DNA from: a bacterium
Lineage (GTDB): Bacteria; Bacillota; Clostridia; Oscillospirales; Ruminococcaceae
Assembly (NCBI GenBank): GCA_004561545.1
Contig: SFVK01000017.1
Coordinates: 1 to 13,720, forward strand
Direction of reading: 5' to 3'
Length of the DNA: 13,720 bases
The position numbers were made by a program, and so were the translations under genes. Under the pieces are notes generated by a model. It was not told the origin of the DNA, searched no databases, and was given only the letters and a program-made list of their open reading frames with translations. This document shows positions 1 to 6,141 of this stretch, piece after piece. The stretch's first letter is position 1. Each line of letters starts with the position of its first letter.

Positions 1-7
1 GCACCAG

Positions 8-44
8 AAAAGACGTTGTAATGAAAATTACAACGTCTTTTTTT
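8..44 (+). terminator. Rho-independent terminator of an upstream gene
   Basis: A perfect 15-bp stem (8-22 pairing with 27-41) closes a GAAA loop and runs into seven consecutive T on the + strand (38-44). It most likely ends a + strand gene lying left of the window. On the - strand the stem is followed only by TTTTCT, so it could also serve, less strongly, as the end of the leftward small-peptide transcript. Confidence 0.85.
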
Positions 45-74
45 AGTTGTCACTTGTTTGCAGTGCAAGCGAGG

Positions 75-109
75 AAAGGATTAGCGTCTATCTCACGCTA
101 ATCCTTTTT
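75..109 (+). terminator. Second hairpin with T-tract, overlapping the end of the small peptide gene
   Basis: AAAGGATTAGCGT (75-87) pairs with ACGCTAATCCTTT (95-107) across a 7-base loop, and the T-run lies on the + strand (105-109, then C and four more T). The stop codon of the leftward peptide gene (98-100) sits inside the hairpin. The better T-tract on the + strand suggests it ends a short + strand, possibly antisense, RNA; it may also protect the 3' end of the peptide mRNA. No convincing + strand promoter is visible between 45 and 75. Confidence 0.5.
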
Positions 110-208
110 CTTTTGCAGATATTCCAATATTTTTTGAGTGACTGAAATCGTGGCATAGATGCAGCCGCCGAGTAATCCTAACAGGATCGCAATGTCAGCG
201 AAACTCAT
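98..208 (-). CDS. Small hydrophobic membrane peptide (36 aa), possible type I toxin-like
   Basis: The start at 208 is chosen because a very strong ribosome site, AGGAGGTG (214-221 on the reverse strand), stands just upstream; a longer reading from 286 would run through the promoter and has no ribosome site. The peptide begins MSFADIAILLGLLGG, has one hydrophobic helix (about residues 4-24) and ends in a charged tail, LQKKKD. One helix plus a lysine tail, a strong ribosome site and nearby hairpins resemble the holin-like/type I toxin peptides of Firmicutes (TxpA, BsrG and relatives). I cannot assign it to a named family, and no antitoxin RNA is proven. It lies downstream, on the same strand, of a small winged-helix protein gene. 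Confidence 0.6.
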   Translation of the reverse strand: MSFADIAILLGLLGGCIYATISVTQKILEYLQKKKD

Positions 209-257
209 TGCATCACCTCCTGCCTGTAAAAGTGGCAGTGCAAACAGTGACTCTCGA

Positions 258-286
258 AGTTTATCACTGTATAGGTGATATGTCAA
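258..286 (-). promoter_or_regulatory. Sigma-A-type promoter of the small peptide with a dyad operator in the spacer
   Basis: On the reverse strand a perfect -35 box, TTGACA (286-281), is followed by a 17-base spacer and TAAACT (263-258). This gives a start of transcription near 251 and a leader of about 43 bases before the ATG at 208. The spacer contains the dyad TATCAC-N7-GTGATA (262-280), the size and position expected of a dimeric repressor site that would block RNA polymerase. The repressor is not identified; the adjacent small winged-helix protein is one candidate. Confidence 0.65.
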
Positions 287-298
287 TACTGGTTTACG

Positions 299-336
299 TT
301 AATTAGGATCACCGTTTGAAGCGGTAGTCCTAATTA
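299..336. repeat. Imperfect inverted repeat between the two small genes
   Basis: TAATTAGGA and TCCTAATTA form perfect 9-bp outer arms. Inside them ACCG/CGGT pairs after a two-base imperfect step, leaving a 7-base loop. Neither strand has a T-tract, so it is not an ordinary terminator. It could be a regulator site, an RNA stability element, or the trace of a small mobile element. Confidence 0.5.
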
Positions 337-376
337 GACTACTATACACCGTTCTTTATCAATTATCTATATCGAA

Positions 377-592
377 TCAAAGAATGTTTAGTGTATATAC
401 CCAATGTCCACCCTCACGGCATTTTTTGAGCTTGCCATCCGCAGTAAAACCTGAAAGAATCCAGTTTGCGGTAGCGGCAGAAATAGTACAAAGTATTCTC
501 ACATCAGCGTTCATGATATACGGATGAGTTTCCAAAAACTTCTCAATCTGCTTCCAGCGCATTGTGGCCTTATCCATTTTTCCATCGCTCAT
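377..592 (-). CDS. Small winged-helix DNA-binding protein (hypothetical)
   Basis: The 71-residue product has a helix-turn-helix core, LCTISAATANWILSGF (about residues 34-49), followed by a charged wing, GKLKKCREGGHWVY. This layout is seen in stand-alone winged-helix regulators and in the C-terminal DNA-binding domains of some helicase or AlbA-type ATPases. The start is uncertain: the ATG at 592 has almost no ribosome site, while the Met at residue 11 (562) has AAGG at good spacing and would give 61 residues. The gene lies upstream of, and on the same strand as, the membrane peptide, and may encode its repressor (inference). It could also be a remnant of a larger protein. Confidence 0.6.
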   Translation of the reverse strand: MSDGKMDKATMRWKQIEKFLETHPYIMNADVRILCTISAATANWILSGFTADGKLKKCREGGHWVYTLNIL

Positions 593-802
593 TCCATCAA
601 TCAGAAAATATGACCGAACTGGTGAATTTTGCGCAGGCCTGGGGCATCTTCTAGGTCAAAGCACAATCGAAACCGTTGGCGGTAAAGGATCCGTCATGCT
701 GGGTGACATCCCAATAACGTTTTGGACCAAAAGAAACACTTCGACCTCAAAATAGCCGGTCACTCACGCAGGAGAATTGCAATCTATGTGATATAAAGAG
801 TT
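593..802. other. Stretch without a convincing gene; possible decayed or repeated sequence
   Basis: No reading frame here has a start with a ribosome site and a sensible length. Several frames give short protein-like runs interrupted by stops: on the + strand MTELVNFAQAWGIF then a stop (611-655), and on the - strand RYWDVTQHDGSFTANG in a frame closed by a stop near 653. A patchwork like this suggests a degenerate gene or an interspersed intergenic repeat rather than a live gene. From about 770 to 940 the sequence is the upstream control region of the garR-like gene. Confidence 0.3.
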
Positions 803-814
803 CAGAATTTGAAA
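803..814 (+). promoter_or_regulatory. Candidate operator copy upstream of the garR-like gene
   Basis: CAGAATTTGAAA differs by one base from the 12-base word CAGAATGTGAAA found in two other control regions of this window (2779-2790 and 9786-9797). In this copy the flanks make a partial dyad, TTCA-N5-TGAA. It lies about 50 bases upstream of the -35 box of the garR promoter, a position suited to an activator. The regulator is inferred to be the PrpR-like protein encoded at 2841-4745. Confidence 0.4.
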
Positions 815-864
815 GGTTATCCAATCCATGAAAAACAGAAGATGCGATTTGGTGAGCCTGCCTA

Positions 865-893
865 TTGAGCAATGGCGCGGTACCCGGTATAAT
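865..893 (+). promoter_or_regulatory. Promoter of the garR-like gene
   Basis: TTGAGC (865-870), a 17-base spacer and a perfect TATAAT (888-893) predict a transcript start near 900. Inverted arms flank the promoter: GAGCCT (854-859) with AGGCTC (894-899), and CCTATT (861-866) with AATAGG (891-896). These could be regulator half-sites. The weak -35 box would fit dependence on an activator. Confidence 0.65.
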
Positions 894-941
894 AGGCTCA
901 GAAACCAACCCGACAACAAAATCCACAGGAGGTAATACACT

Positions 942-1823
942 ATGAAAATCGGTTTGATTGGTCTGGGCATTATGGGCAAGCCCATGGCGAAGAATATGCT
1001 GAAGGCCGGCTATGACCTGACGGTCAGCGACCTGAACAAAGCCAATGTTGACGAAGTGGTGGCGGCGGGCGCCAAGGCGGCCTCCAACAAGGAAATCGGT
1101 GAGACCTGCGATGTGGTCATGACCATGCTGCCCAACTCTCCCCATGTGAAGAGCGTCATGCTGGGCGAGAACGGCGTGGCCAGCTTCATGAAGCCCGGCT
1201 CGGTGTTCATTGACATGAGCTCCATCAACCCGGTGGCCTCCAAGGAGATCGCCGCGGCGCTGGCAGAGAAGAATATCGAGATGCTGGACGCTCCCGTTTC
1301 CGGCGGCGAGCCCAAGGCCATTGACGGCACCCTGTCCTTCATGGTGGGCGGCAAGCAGGAGGTCTTTGACGCCCACAAGGCGATTCTGGAGACCATGGGC
1401 GCTTCCGTGGTGCGCTGCGGCGACGTGGGCGCGGGCAACACCACCAAGCTGGCCAACCAGATCATCGTGGCCTGCAACATTCAGGCGCTGGCCGAGGCGC
1501 TGACCCTCGCCCAGAAGGCCGGCGTGGACCCCCAGCTGGTGTTTGAGGCCATCAAGGGCGGTCTGGCCGGTTCCACCGTCATGAACGCCAAGGCACCCAT
1601 GATGATCGCCGGCAACGACAAGCCCGGCTTCAAAATCGACCTGCACATCAAGGACCTGAACAACGCCCTTGACTGCGCCCATTCGGTGGGCGCCCCCGTT
1701 CCCATGACCGCCGAGGTGCAGGAAATCCTGCAGTGGATGCACAACCACGAGGGCGGCCAGAAGGACCACAGCGCCATTGCTCAGTATTATGAGTATCTGA
1801 CCGGCATTCAGATCGGCCGCTGA
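942..1823 (+). CDS. garR: 2-hydroxy-3-oxopropionate (tartronate semialdehyde) reductase, GarR/GlxR family
   Basis: The 293-residue protein has the normal family length and reduces tartronate semialdehyde to D-glycerate with NAD(P)H in the cytoplasm. The N-terminal Rossmann motif GLIGLGIMGKPMAKNM (residues 4-19) is followed by the substrate loop DAPVSGGEPKAIDGT (116-130). The catalytic lysine is K169 in GNTTKLANQ, and the KDL motif is at 237-239. An AGGAGGT ribosome site (927-933) sits 8 bases before the ATG. The gene has its own promoter and a hairpin terminator after it. With GarD and a DapA-like lyase nearby, a role at the end of galactarate/glucarate breakdown is likely. The related 3-hydroxyisobutyrate dehydrogenases cannot be fully excluded on motifs alone. 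Confidence 0.88.
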   Translation: MKIGLIGLGIMGKPMAKNMLKAGYDLTVSDLNKANVDEVVAAGAKAASNKEIGETCDVVMTMLPNSPHVKSVMLGENGVASFMKPGSVFIDMSSINPVASKEIAAALAEKNIEMLDAPVSGGEPKAIDGTLSFMVGGKQEVFDAHKAILETMGASVVRCGDVGAGNTTKLANQIIVACNIQALAEALTLAQKAGVDPQLVFEAIKGGLAGSTVMNAKAPMMIAGNDKPGFKIDLHIKDLNNALDCAHSVGAPVPMTAEVQEILQWMHNHEGGQKDHSAIAQYYEYLTGIQIGR

Positions 1824-1861
1824 TTTTTGAGATTCCCTTCGTACATGAGTTCTCCTTGACA

Positions 1862-1904
1862 GCAGGAAAAGATCGGGCCGAGCGTCCGGTCTTTTTCTGC
1901 TTTT
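1862..1904 (+). terminator. Hairpin terminator or attenuator after the garR-like gene
   Basis: A 17-bp stem with three G-T wobbles (1862-1878 with 1884-1900) encloses a 5-base loop. The right arm carries TCTTTTTC and TTTT follows the stem. It stands between the garR-like gene and the aldo/keto reductase, about 20 bases before the next start codon. The reductase gene could therefore be expressed by read-through, since no clear separate promoter is visible for it. Confidence 0.6.
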
Positions 1905-1922
1905 GAGGGAAAGGAGCCAAGC

Positions 1923-2771
1923 ATGGAATTTGTAACCGTAAACGGAAAAAGGCCCGGCCCCATCGGGCAGGGCACTTGGTATCTGGGGGAGGACCCGGCC
2001 AGCTTCGGGCAGGAACGCAAGGCATTGCAGGAGGGCATCGAGCAGGGCATGACCCTCATCGACACAGCGGAAATGTACGGCGACGGCGCGGCCGAGGAGC
2101 TGGTGGGCAGCGTCATCCAGCACTATGACCGGGAAAGCCTGTATCTGGTGAGCAAGGTGTACCCCTTCAACGCGGGGCGCAAGAACATTTTCAACAGCTG
2201 CCGGAACTCTCTGCGGCGGATGCGCACCGATTATCTGGACCTGTATCTGCTGCATTGGCGGGGCGGCGTGCCATTTGCCGAAACGGTGGAATGTATGCAG
2301 GAATTGCAGCGGCAGGGGCTGATTCGGGCGTGGGGCGTCAGCAATCTGGACACGGAGGACATGCAGGAGCTGCTGGCGGTGCCCGGCGGCGGGGCCTGCG
2401 CCGCCGATCAGGTGCTGTACCATCTGGGCAGCCGCGGCGTGGAGTATGACCTCCTGCCTTTTTTGCAGCAGCGGGAAATTCCGATGATGGCCTACTGCCC
2501 GCTGGCGCAGGCGGGGCGGCTGCGGCGGGGGCTGTTTGCCAACGACACTGTGCAGGACATTTCCTTTGCCCACGGCGCCACCCCGGCGCAGGTCCTGCTG
2601 GCCTTTTTGCTGACAAAGCCGGGGGTACTGCCCATTCCCCGCACCGGGCGCGCACTGCATACCGTGGAAAACGCCGATGCCGCCGCGCTGCGCCTGACGG
2701 CGGAGGAGCTGGCGGCACTGGATGCGTCTTTTCCGCCGCCCACTCGAAAACTGCCGCTGGACATTCAGTGA
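1923..2771 (+). CDS. Aldo/keto reductase
   Basis: The 282-residue protein is a cytoplasmic NADPH-dependent oxidoreductase of usual family length. The catalytic tetrad is visible as D47 and Y52 (LIDTAEMYGDG), K78 (LVSKVYP) and H111 (LYLLHWRG). The cofactor-binding end IPRTGRALH is near residues 238-246. AAAGGAG lies just upstream of the ATG. The substrate cannot be read from sequence; its neighbours suggest an aldehyde or keto compound formed during sugar-acid breakdown. It follows the garR-like gene after a hairpin, and its stop codon is three bases before the promoter of the regulator gene. Confidence 0.85.
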   Translation: MEFVTVNGKRPGPIGQGTWYLGEDPASFGQERKALQEGIEQGMTLIDTAEMYGDGAAEELVGSVIQHYDRESLYLVSKVYPFNAGRKNIFNSCRNSLRRMRTDYLDLYLLHWRGGVPFAETVECMQELQRQGLIRAWGVSNLDTEDMQELLAVPGGGACAADQVLYHLGSRGVEYDLLPFLQQREIPMMAYCPLAQAGRLRRGLFANDTVQDISFAHGATPAQVLLAFLLTKPGVLPIPRTGRALHTVENADAAALRLTAEELAALDASFPPPTRKLPLDIQ

Positions 2772-2774
2772 TGC

Positions 2775-2804
2775 TTGACAGAATGTGAAACAGCCTGCTA
2801 AAAT
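2775..2804 (+). promoter_or_regulatory. Promoter of the PrpR-like regulator gene
   Basis: A perfect TTGACA (2775-2780), an 18-base spacer and TAAAAT (2799-2804) make a good sigma-A promoter, not a sigma-54 one. The 12-base word CAGAATGTGAAA (2779-2790) overlaps the -35 box and spacer. A facing copy of its core, TTTCACAT (2835-2842), overlaps the start codon. This arrangement suggests negative autoregulation. Confidence 0.7.
2779..2790 (+). promoter_or_regulatory. Candidate operator CAGAATGTGAAA at the regulator promoter
   Basis: The same 12 bases recur exactly at 9786-9797 in the divergent control region of the two catabolic operons, and with one change at 803-814 upstream of the garR-like gene. 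Its position on the -35 box predicts repression of the regulator's own gene. Assignment to the PrpR-like protein is inferred from gene context. Confidence 0.45.
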
Positions 2805-2840
2805 GGAATAAGCTGAAACGGTTTGAAAGGATGATTTCAC

Positions 2841-4745
2841 ATGGCAAAGGTGGCCATTCTGGTGCCCTACCCGGAGATGTGCGACATTGCCCGCCCTCTG
2901 CTGGAATATTGCACCGAGCATCTGGATGTGCAGAATCTGGAATACATCGAAACGCCCAAAGCGGCCCAGCGCGCCCGGGAACTGGAGGGGCAGGGCTGTG
3001 AGCTGATCATCGCCCGCGGCACCCAGGCGGCGCAAATCAAGCAGGCTGTCCGCATTCCGGTGGTGGAAATGTGCGTCACCACGCAGGAACTGGGCATGGT
3101 CATGCTGGAGCTGAAAACGCTGTTGGGCGAGGAACGCCCGGTCATCGGGCTGATTGGCTTTTCCAACATGCTGTGCGACACCACCCATTTCAACGAATTG
3201 TTTGGGCTGGAGCTGCACAGCTATCTGGTCAAACGCTCCGCCGACCTTGCCCCGGCGGTGGAGCTGGCGGCGCGGGAGGGCTGTCAGGCCGTCATCGGCG
3301 GCGAGATCGTCTGTACGCAGGCGGAGCGTTTGGGGCTGCCCGGCCGGTTTATCCCGGCGGGGGAGGAGAGCATGCGCAACGCGCTGCAAACCGCCGAGCG
3401 GGTCTGCTACGCCATCGACCAGGAAAAACACAACAGCGCCGAGATGGACACCATGCTGAATTACACCTTCAGCGGCATCATGCAGGTGGACCGGGAGGGC
3501 AACATCCAGCGGGTGAACCGCGCCGGGTACGATTTGCTGGAGTGCGAGCCGGGCGTGTTGATGGGTCAGCCTGTGACGAAGATTCTCCCGGCGCTGAGCC
3601 AGTCGGTGCTGGAGGAAACGCTGCTGTTCGGCAAGGAATCCTACGCGCTGGTCATGGACATCCGCCGCAAGGCGGTGGTGGTGAACGTGGCGCCCATCCG
3701 CTATGAAAACTATGTGGAGGGCGCGCTGCTCACCTTCCAGGAAGGCCGGCGCATCATCGAGATGGACAGCGAGCTGCGCCGCGAGCTGTTCCGCCGCGGC
3801 TACATTGCCAAGTACAGCTTTGACAACCTGCCGGTGTGCAGCAAACAGGACGAGGACGCGGCGGCGATGGCCAGACGCATTGCGGTATACAATTCTCCGG
3901 TGCTGCTCACCGGCGAGCCGGGCACCGGCAAGACCACGATGGCCCAGTGCATCCACAACGAAAGCCTGTGCCGCACCAACGCCTTTGTGACGCTGGATTG
4001 CAGCGCCTGGCTGCCTGAAACGCTGGACACCATGCTGTTCGGCACGGTGTCCTACCGCAAGGAGAGCGCCGCCTGTCTGGCGGAGCTGGCGCAGAACGGC
4101 ACGCTGTATCTCAGCCATGTGGAGGCGCTCCCCTTTGAGAGCCAGTACAAGCTGCTGAACCTGATTCAAGGGAAGTTTCTGCACAACGGCGCCAACCAGC
4201 CGGTGGCGGCCAGCGTGCGGGTCATCGCCTCCACCGGCGTGAATCTGTCTGCGCGGGTGGAAAAGGGGGAGTTCCGCAGCGATTTGTACTATGCGCTCAG
4301 CGTGCTGAGTCTGGAACTGACGCCGCTGCGCCAGCGGCGGGAGGCCATCCTTCCCTGGGCAGAACGGTTTTTGGAGGAATGGCAGGAAAAATACAAGCGC
4401 TATGTGCATCTGACGCAGGGGGCCAGCCGATTTTTGCAGGAGTACGACTGGCCCGGCAATCTTGACCAGCTGAACAGCCTGTGCGAGCGGGTGGTGCTGC
4501 TCACCGAAAAGCGCAACATTGACGAGGTGTTTCTGCGCCGCCAGCTGGAGCAGGTCACTCCCAAGCTGCTGCCGGGCACCGAAAAGGTGGTGCTGTTCAA
4601 GGACCAGAAGGCGGTGCAGATCGCGGAGGCGCTGCGCCGCAATGACGGCAGCCGGGAAAAGACAGCCGCCGAGCTGGGCATCAGCAAGACCACCCTGTGG
4701 CGGTACATGAAAAAATACGGCATTGAAACGGAATATACCTATTAA
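2841..4745 (+). CDS. PrpR-type transcriptional regulator with degenerate AAA+ domain
   Basis: The 634-residue protein has four parts: a PrpR_N effector-binding region (1-195, with GLIGFSNMLCDTTHF and the closing FIPAGEESMRNAL), a PAS domain (about 203-300), a sigma-54-activator-like AAA+ domain (about 325-555), and a Fis-type HTH (SREKTAAELGISKTTLWRYM, 604-623). Walker A is intact (GEPGTGKT, 358-365). The GAFTGA loop that contacts sigma-54 is missing: the corresponding segment reads LFGTVSYRKES (399-409). Walker B reads LYLSHV (422-427), lacking the Asp-Glu pair, and the usual Arg of LYYRL is Ala (LYYAL). It therefore probably works with ordinary sigma-A polymerase. Start chosen at the ATG after AAAGGA (2826-2831). 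It probably senses an organic acid and controls the neighbouring operons (inference). Confidence 0.85.
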   Translation: MAKVAILVPYPEMCDIARPLLEYCTEHLDVQNLEYIETPKAAQRARELEGQGCELIIARGTQAAQIKQAVRIPVVEMCVTTQELGMVMLELKTLLGEERPVIGLIGFSNMLCDTTHFNELFGLELHSYLVKRSADLAPAVELAAREGCQAVIGGEIVCTQAERLGLPGRFIPAGEESMRNALQTAERVCYAIDQEKHNSAEMDTMLNYTFSGIMQVDREGNIQRVNRAGYDLLECEPGVLMGQPVTKILPALSQSVLEETLLFGKESYALVMDIRRKAVVVNVAPIRYENYVEGALLTFQEGRRIIEMDSELRRELFRRGYIAKYSFDNLPVCSKQDEDAAAMARRIAVYNSPVLLTGEPGTGKTTMAQCIHNESLCRTNAFVTLDCSAWLPETLDTMLFGTVSYRKESAACLAELAQNGTLYLSHVEALPFESQYKLLNLIQGKFLHNGANQPVAASVRVIASTGVNLSARVEKGEFRSDLYYALSVLSLELTPLRQRREAILPWAERFLEEWQEKYKRYVHLTQGASRFLQEYDWPGNLDQLNSLCERVVLLTEKRNIDEVFLRRQLEQVTPKLLPGTEKVVLFKDQKAVQIAEALRRNDGSREKTAAELGISKTTLWRYMKKYGIETEYTY

Positions 4746-4749
4746 CAAA

Positions 4750-4778
4750 GCGGCCCGCCCCGGAAAGGGACTGGCCGC
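4750..4778 (-). terminator. Terminator hairpin between the convergent regulator and MATE genes
   Basis: Read on the - strand, GCGGCC-A-GTCCC pairs with GGGGC-G-GGCCGC around a TTTCC loop and is followed by CTTTGTTAAT. It lies directly after the MATE stop codon (4783-4785) and just past the stop of the convergent regulator gene. The T-tract is imperfect, so efficiency is uncertain. Confidence 0.5.
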
Positions 4779-4782
4779 ATCG

Positions 4783-6141
4783 TTATGCCGCGCCATGAAT
4801 GACCTTGATCCATTTCCGGCTGCGCAGGCGGGTGACGCACCAGAACGCCTTGAGGATCTGGTCGATTTTCAGGCAGACGTAGATCCAGAAGGGCGGCAGA
4901 TGCCACACAAGCCCTGCCAGCGCACCCAGCGGAATACTCACCGCCCACAGAAACAGGATATCCGCCACCATGAGAAAGCGGGTATCGCCGCCGCCCCGCA
5001 GCACGCCCTTGGTCATGATGTTGTTGCAGCTCATGAAAATCACGATGAACCCCACCGCCAGCATCAGCTGACGGGCGATTTCCTCGGTCTCGGCGGACAC
5101 CTGATACATCCCGATGACCGGCCCGCTGAGCAGCATGATGAACCCGCCTGCCAGCACGCCGATGCCCGCGCCCAGCACAAGGAAGGTGACGCCCTCCTGC
5201 TGGGCGCGTTCTGTGTCGCCCTCGCCCAGCGTGTGCCCGATGACGATGCAGCTGGCCTGACTGACGCCCTGCGTGAAGGTGGTGGAAAGCTGCTGCGTCA
5301 CCGTGGTGATGGCGTTGGCCGCCACAAACGCCGAGCCGATGTGCCCCATCACCACCGCCACCGCATTGTTGCCAAGACCCAGCAGCGTGTCGCTGATGAG
5401 CACCGGCAGGCTGATGCGCAGATATTCCCCCAGCAGGCCGCCGCAGCGGCAGAACAGGTCCTTCACCCGATAGCCGATGCGTTTTTCCACAAACAGAAAG
5501 CTGCCGAAAATGACGGCGCATTCCATCGCCCGGCTGATGAGGGTGCCCAGCGCCGCACCGGCCACGCCCATGGCGGGCGCGCCGAATTTGCCGAAAATAA
5601 AGATGTAGTTGGCCCCCACGTTCACAAAAAAGGCGGCAATGCTGGTCAGCAGCGGCAGACGGGTCTCGCCCACGCTGCGCAGCACCAGCGTGGTGGTCAG
5701 CGAAAAGCCGGTGAGCCAGTAGGTGGGGACCGACCAGAGAAAATACACGGCGCCCAGCTCCAGCAGCGGGGCCTCGCTGGTGTACAGGGACAGAATGGCG
5801 CGGGGCATGGCCAGCGTTGCCAGCGCAAAGCCGGAGGCAATGACAAGGCAGAACCGCAGCATGATGGTGACGGACTGCTTCAGGCTGGCCACATCGCCCT
5901 TGCCCCAGAACCGGGCGGTGAGCACCGCCGCGCCCATGCCCATGCCCATGCAGCAGATTTGAAACAGCGTGATGAACTGGTTCGCCAGCGACACCGCGCT
6001 GAGCGCCTGTTCCCCCAGCCGCCCCACCATGATGGTGTCCATCATGTTCACGCCCATGGTAATCATGCTTTGCAGCGCAATGGGAACGGCGATGGCGGCG
6101 CTTTTTCTGTAAAATGCCCCGCTGCGCACAAGCCCCGCCAT
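4783..6141 (-). CDS. MATE-family multidrug/metabolite efflux transporter
   Basis: The 452-residue integral membrane protein has about twelve hydrophobic segments and usual MATE length. Typical features are the first-helix region VPIALQSMITMGVNMMDTIM followed by VGRLGEQALSAVSLANQF, the mid-protein VLRSVGETRLP, and the second-half repeat MGHIGSAFVAANAI and KGVLRGGGDTRFL. MATE proteins export organic compounds in exchange for Na+ or H+. The ATG shares one base with the stop codon of the upstream mannonate-dehydratase-like gene (TGATG), so it is translationally coupled and last in the operon. Its substrate is unknown; a toxic intermediate or the aglycone left after ester cleavage is a reasonable guess. 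Confidence 0.9.
   Translation of the reverse strand: MAGLVRSGAFYRKSAAIAVPIALQSMITMGVNMMDTIMVGRLGEQALSAVSLANQFITLFQICCMGMGMGAAVLTARFWGKGDVASLKQSVTIMLRFCLVIASGFALATLAMPRAILSLYTSEAPLLELGAVYFLWSVPTYWLTGFSLTTTLVLRSVGETRLPLLTSIAAFFVNVGANYIFIFGKFGAPAMGVAGAALGTLISRAMECAVIFGSFLFVEKRIGYRVKDLFCRCGGLLGEYLRISLPVLISDTLLGLGNNAVAVVMGHIGSAFVAANAITTVTQQLSTTFTQGVSQASCIVIGHTLGEGDTERAQQEGVTFLVLGAGIGVLAGGFIMLLSGPVIGMYQVSAETEEIARQLMLAVGFIVIFMSCNNIMTKGVLRGGGDTRFLMVADILFLWAVSIPLGALAGLVWHLPPFWIYVCLKIDQILKAFWCVTRLRSRKWIKVIHGAA

Noticed and set aside
564..755. A 63-codon + strand frame
   Set aside because: No ribosome site, overlaps the winged-helix gene head to head, and has no recognisable content.
764..985. A 73-codon hydrophobic - strand frame
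   Set aside because: It crosses the garR promoter and start codon, has no ribosome site, and looks like chance.
747..4796. A 1349-codon open frame on the - strand
   Set aside because: It lies antisense to three well-supported genes (garR-like, aldo/keto reductase, PrpR-like regulator) and its product is low-complexity, rich in His, Gln, Arg and Ala with no recognisable domain. It is a by-product of GC-rich codon use in the true genes.
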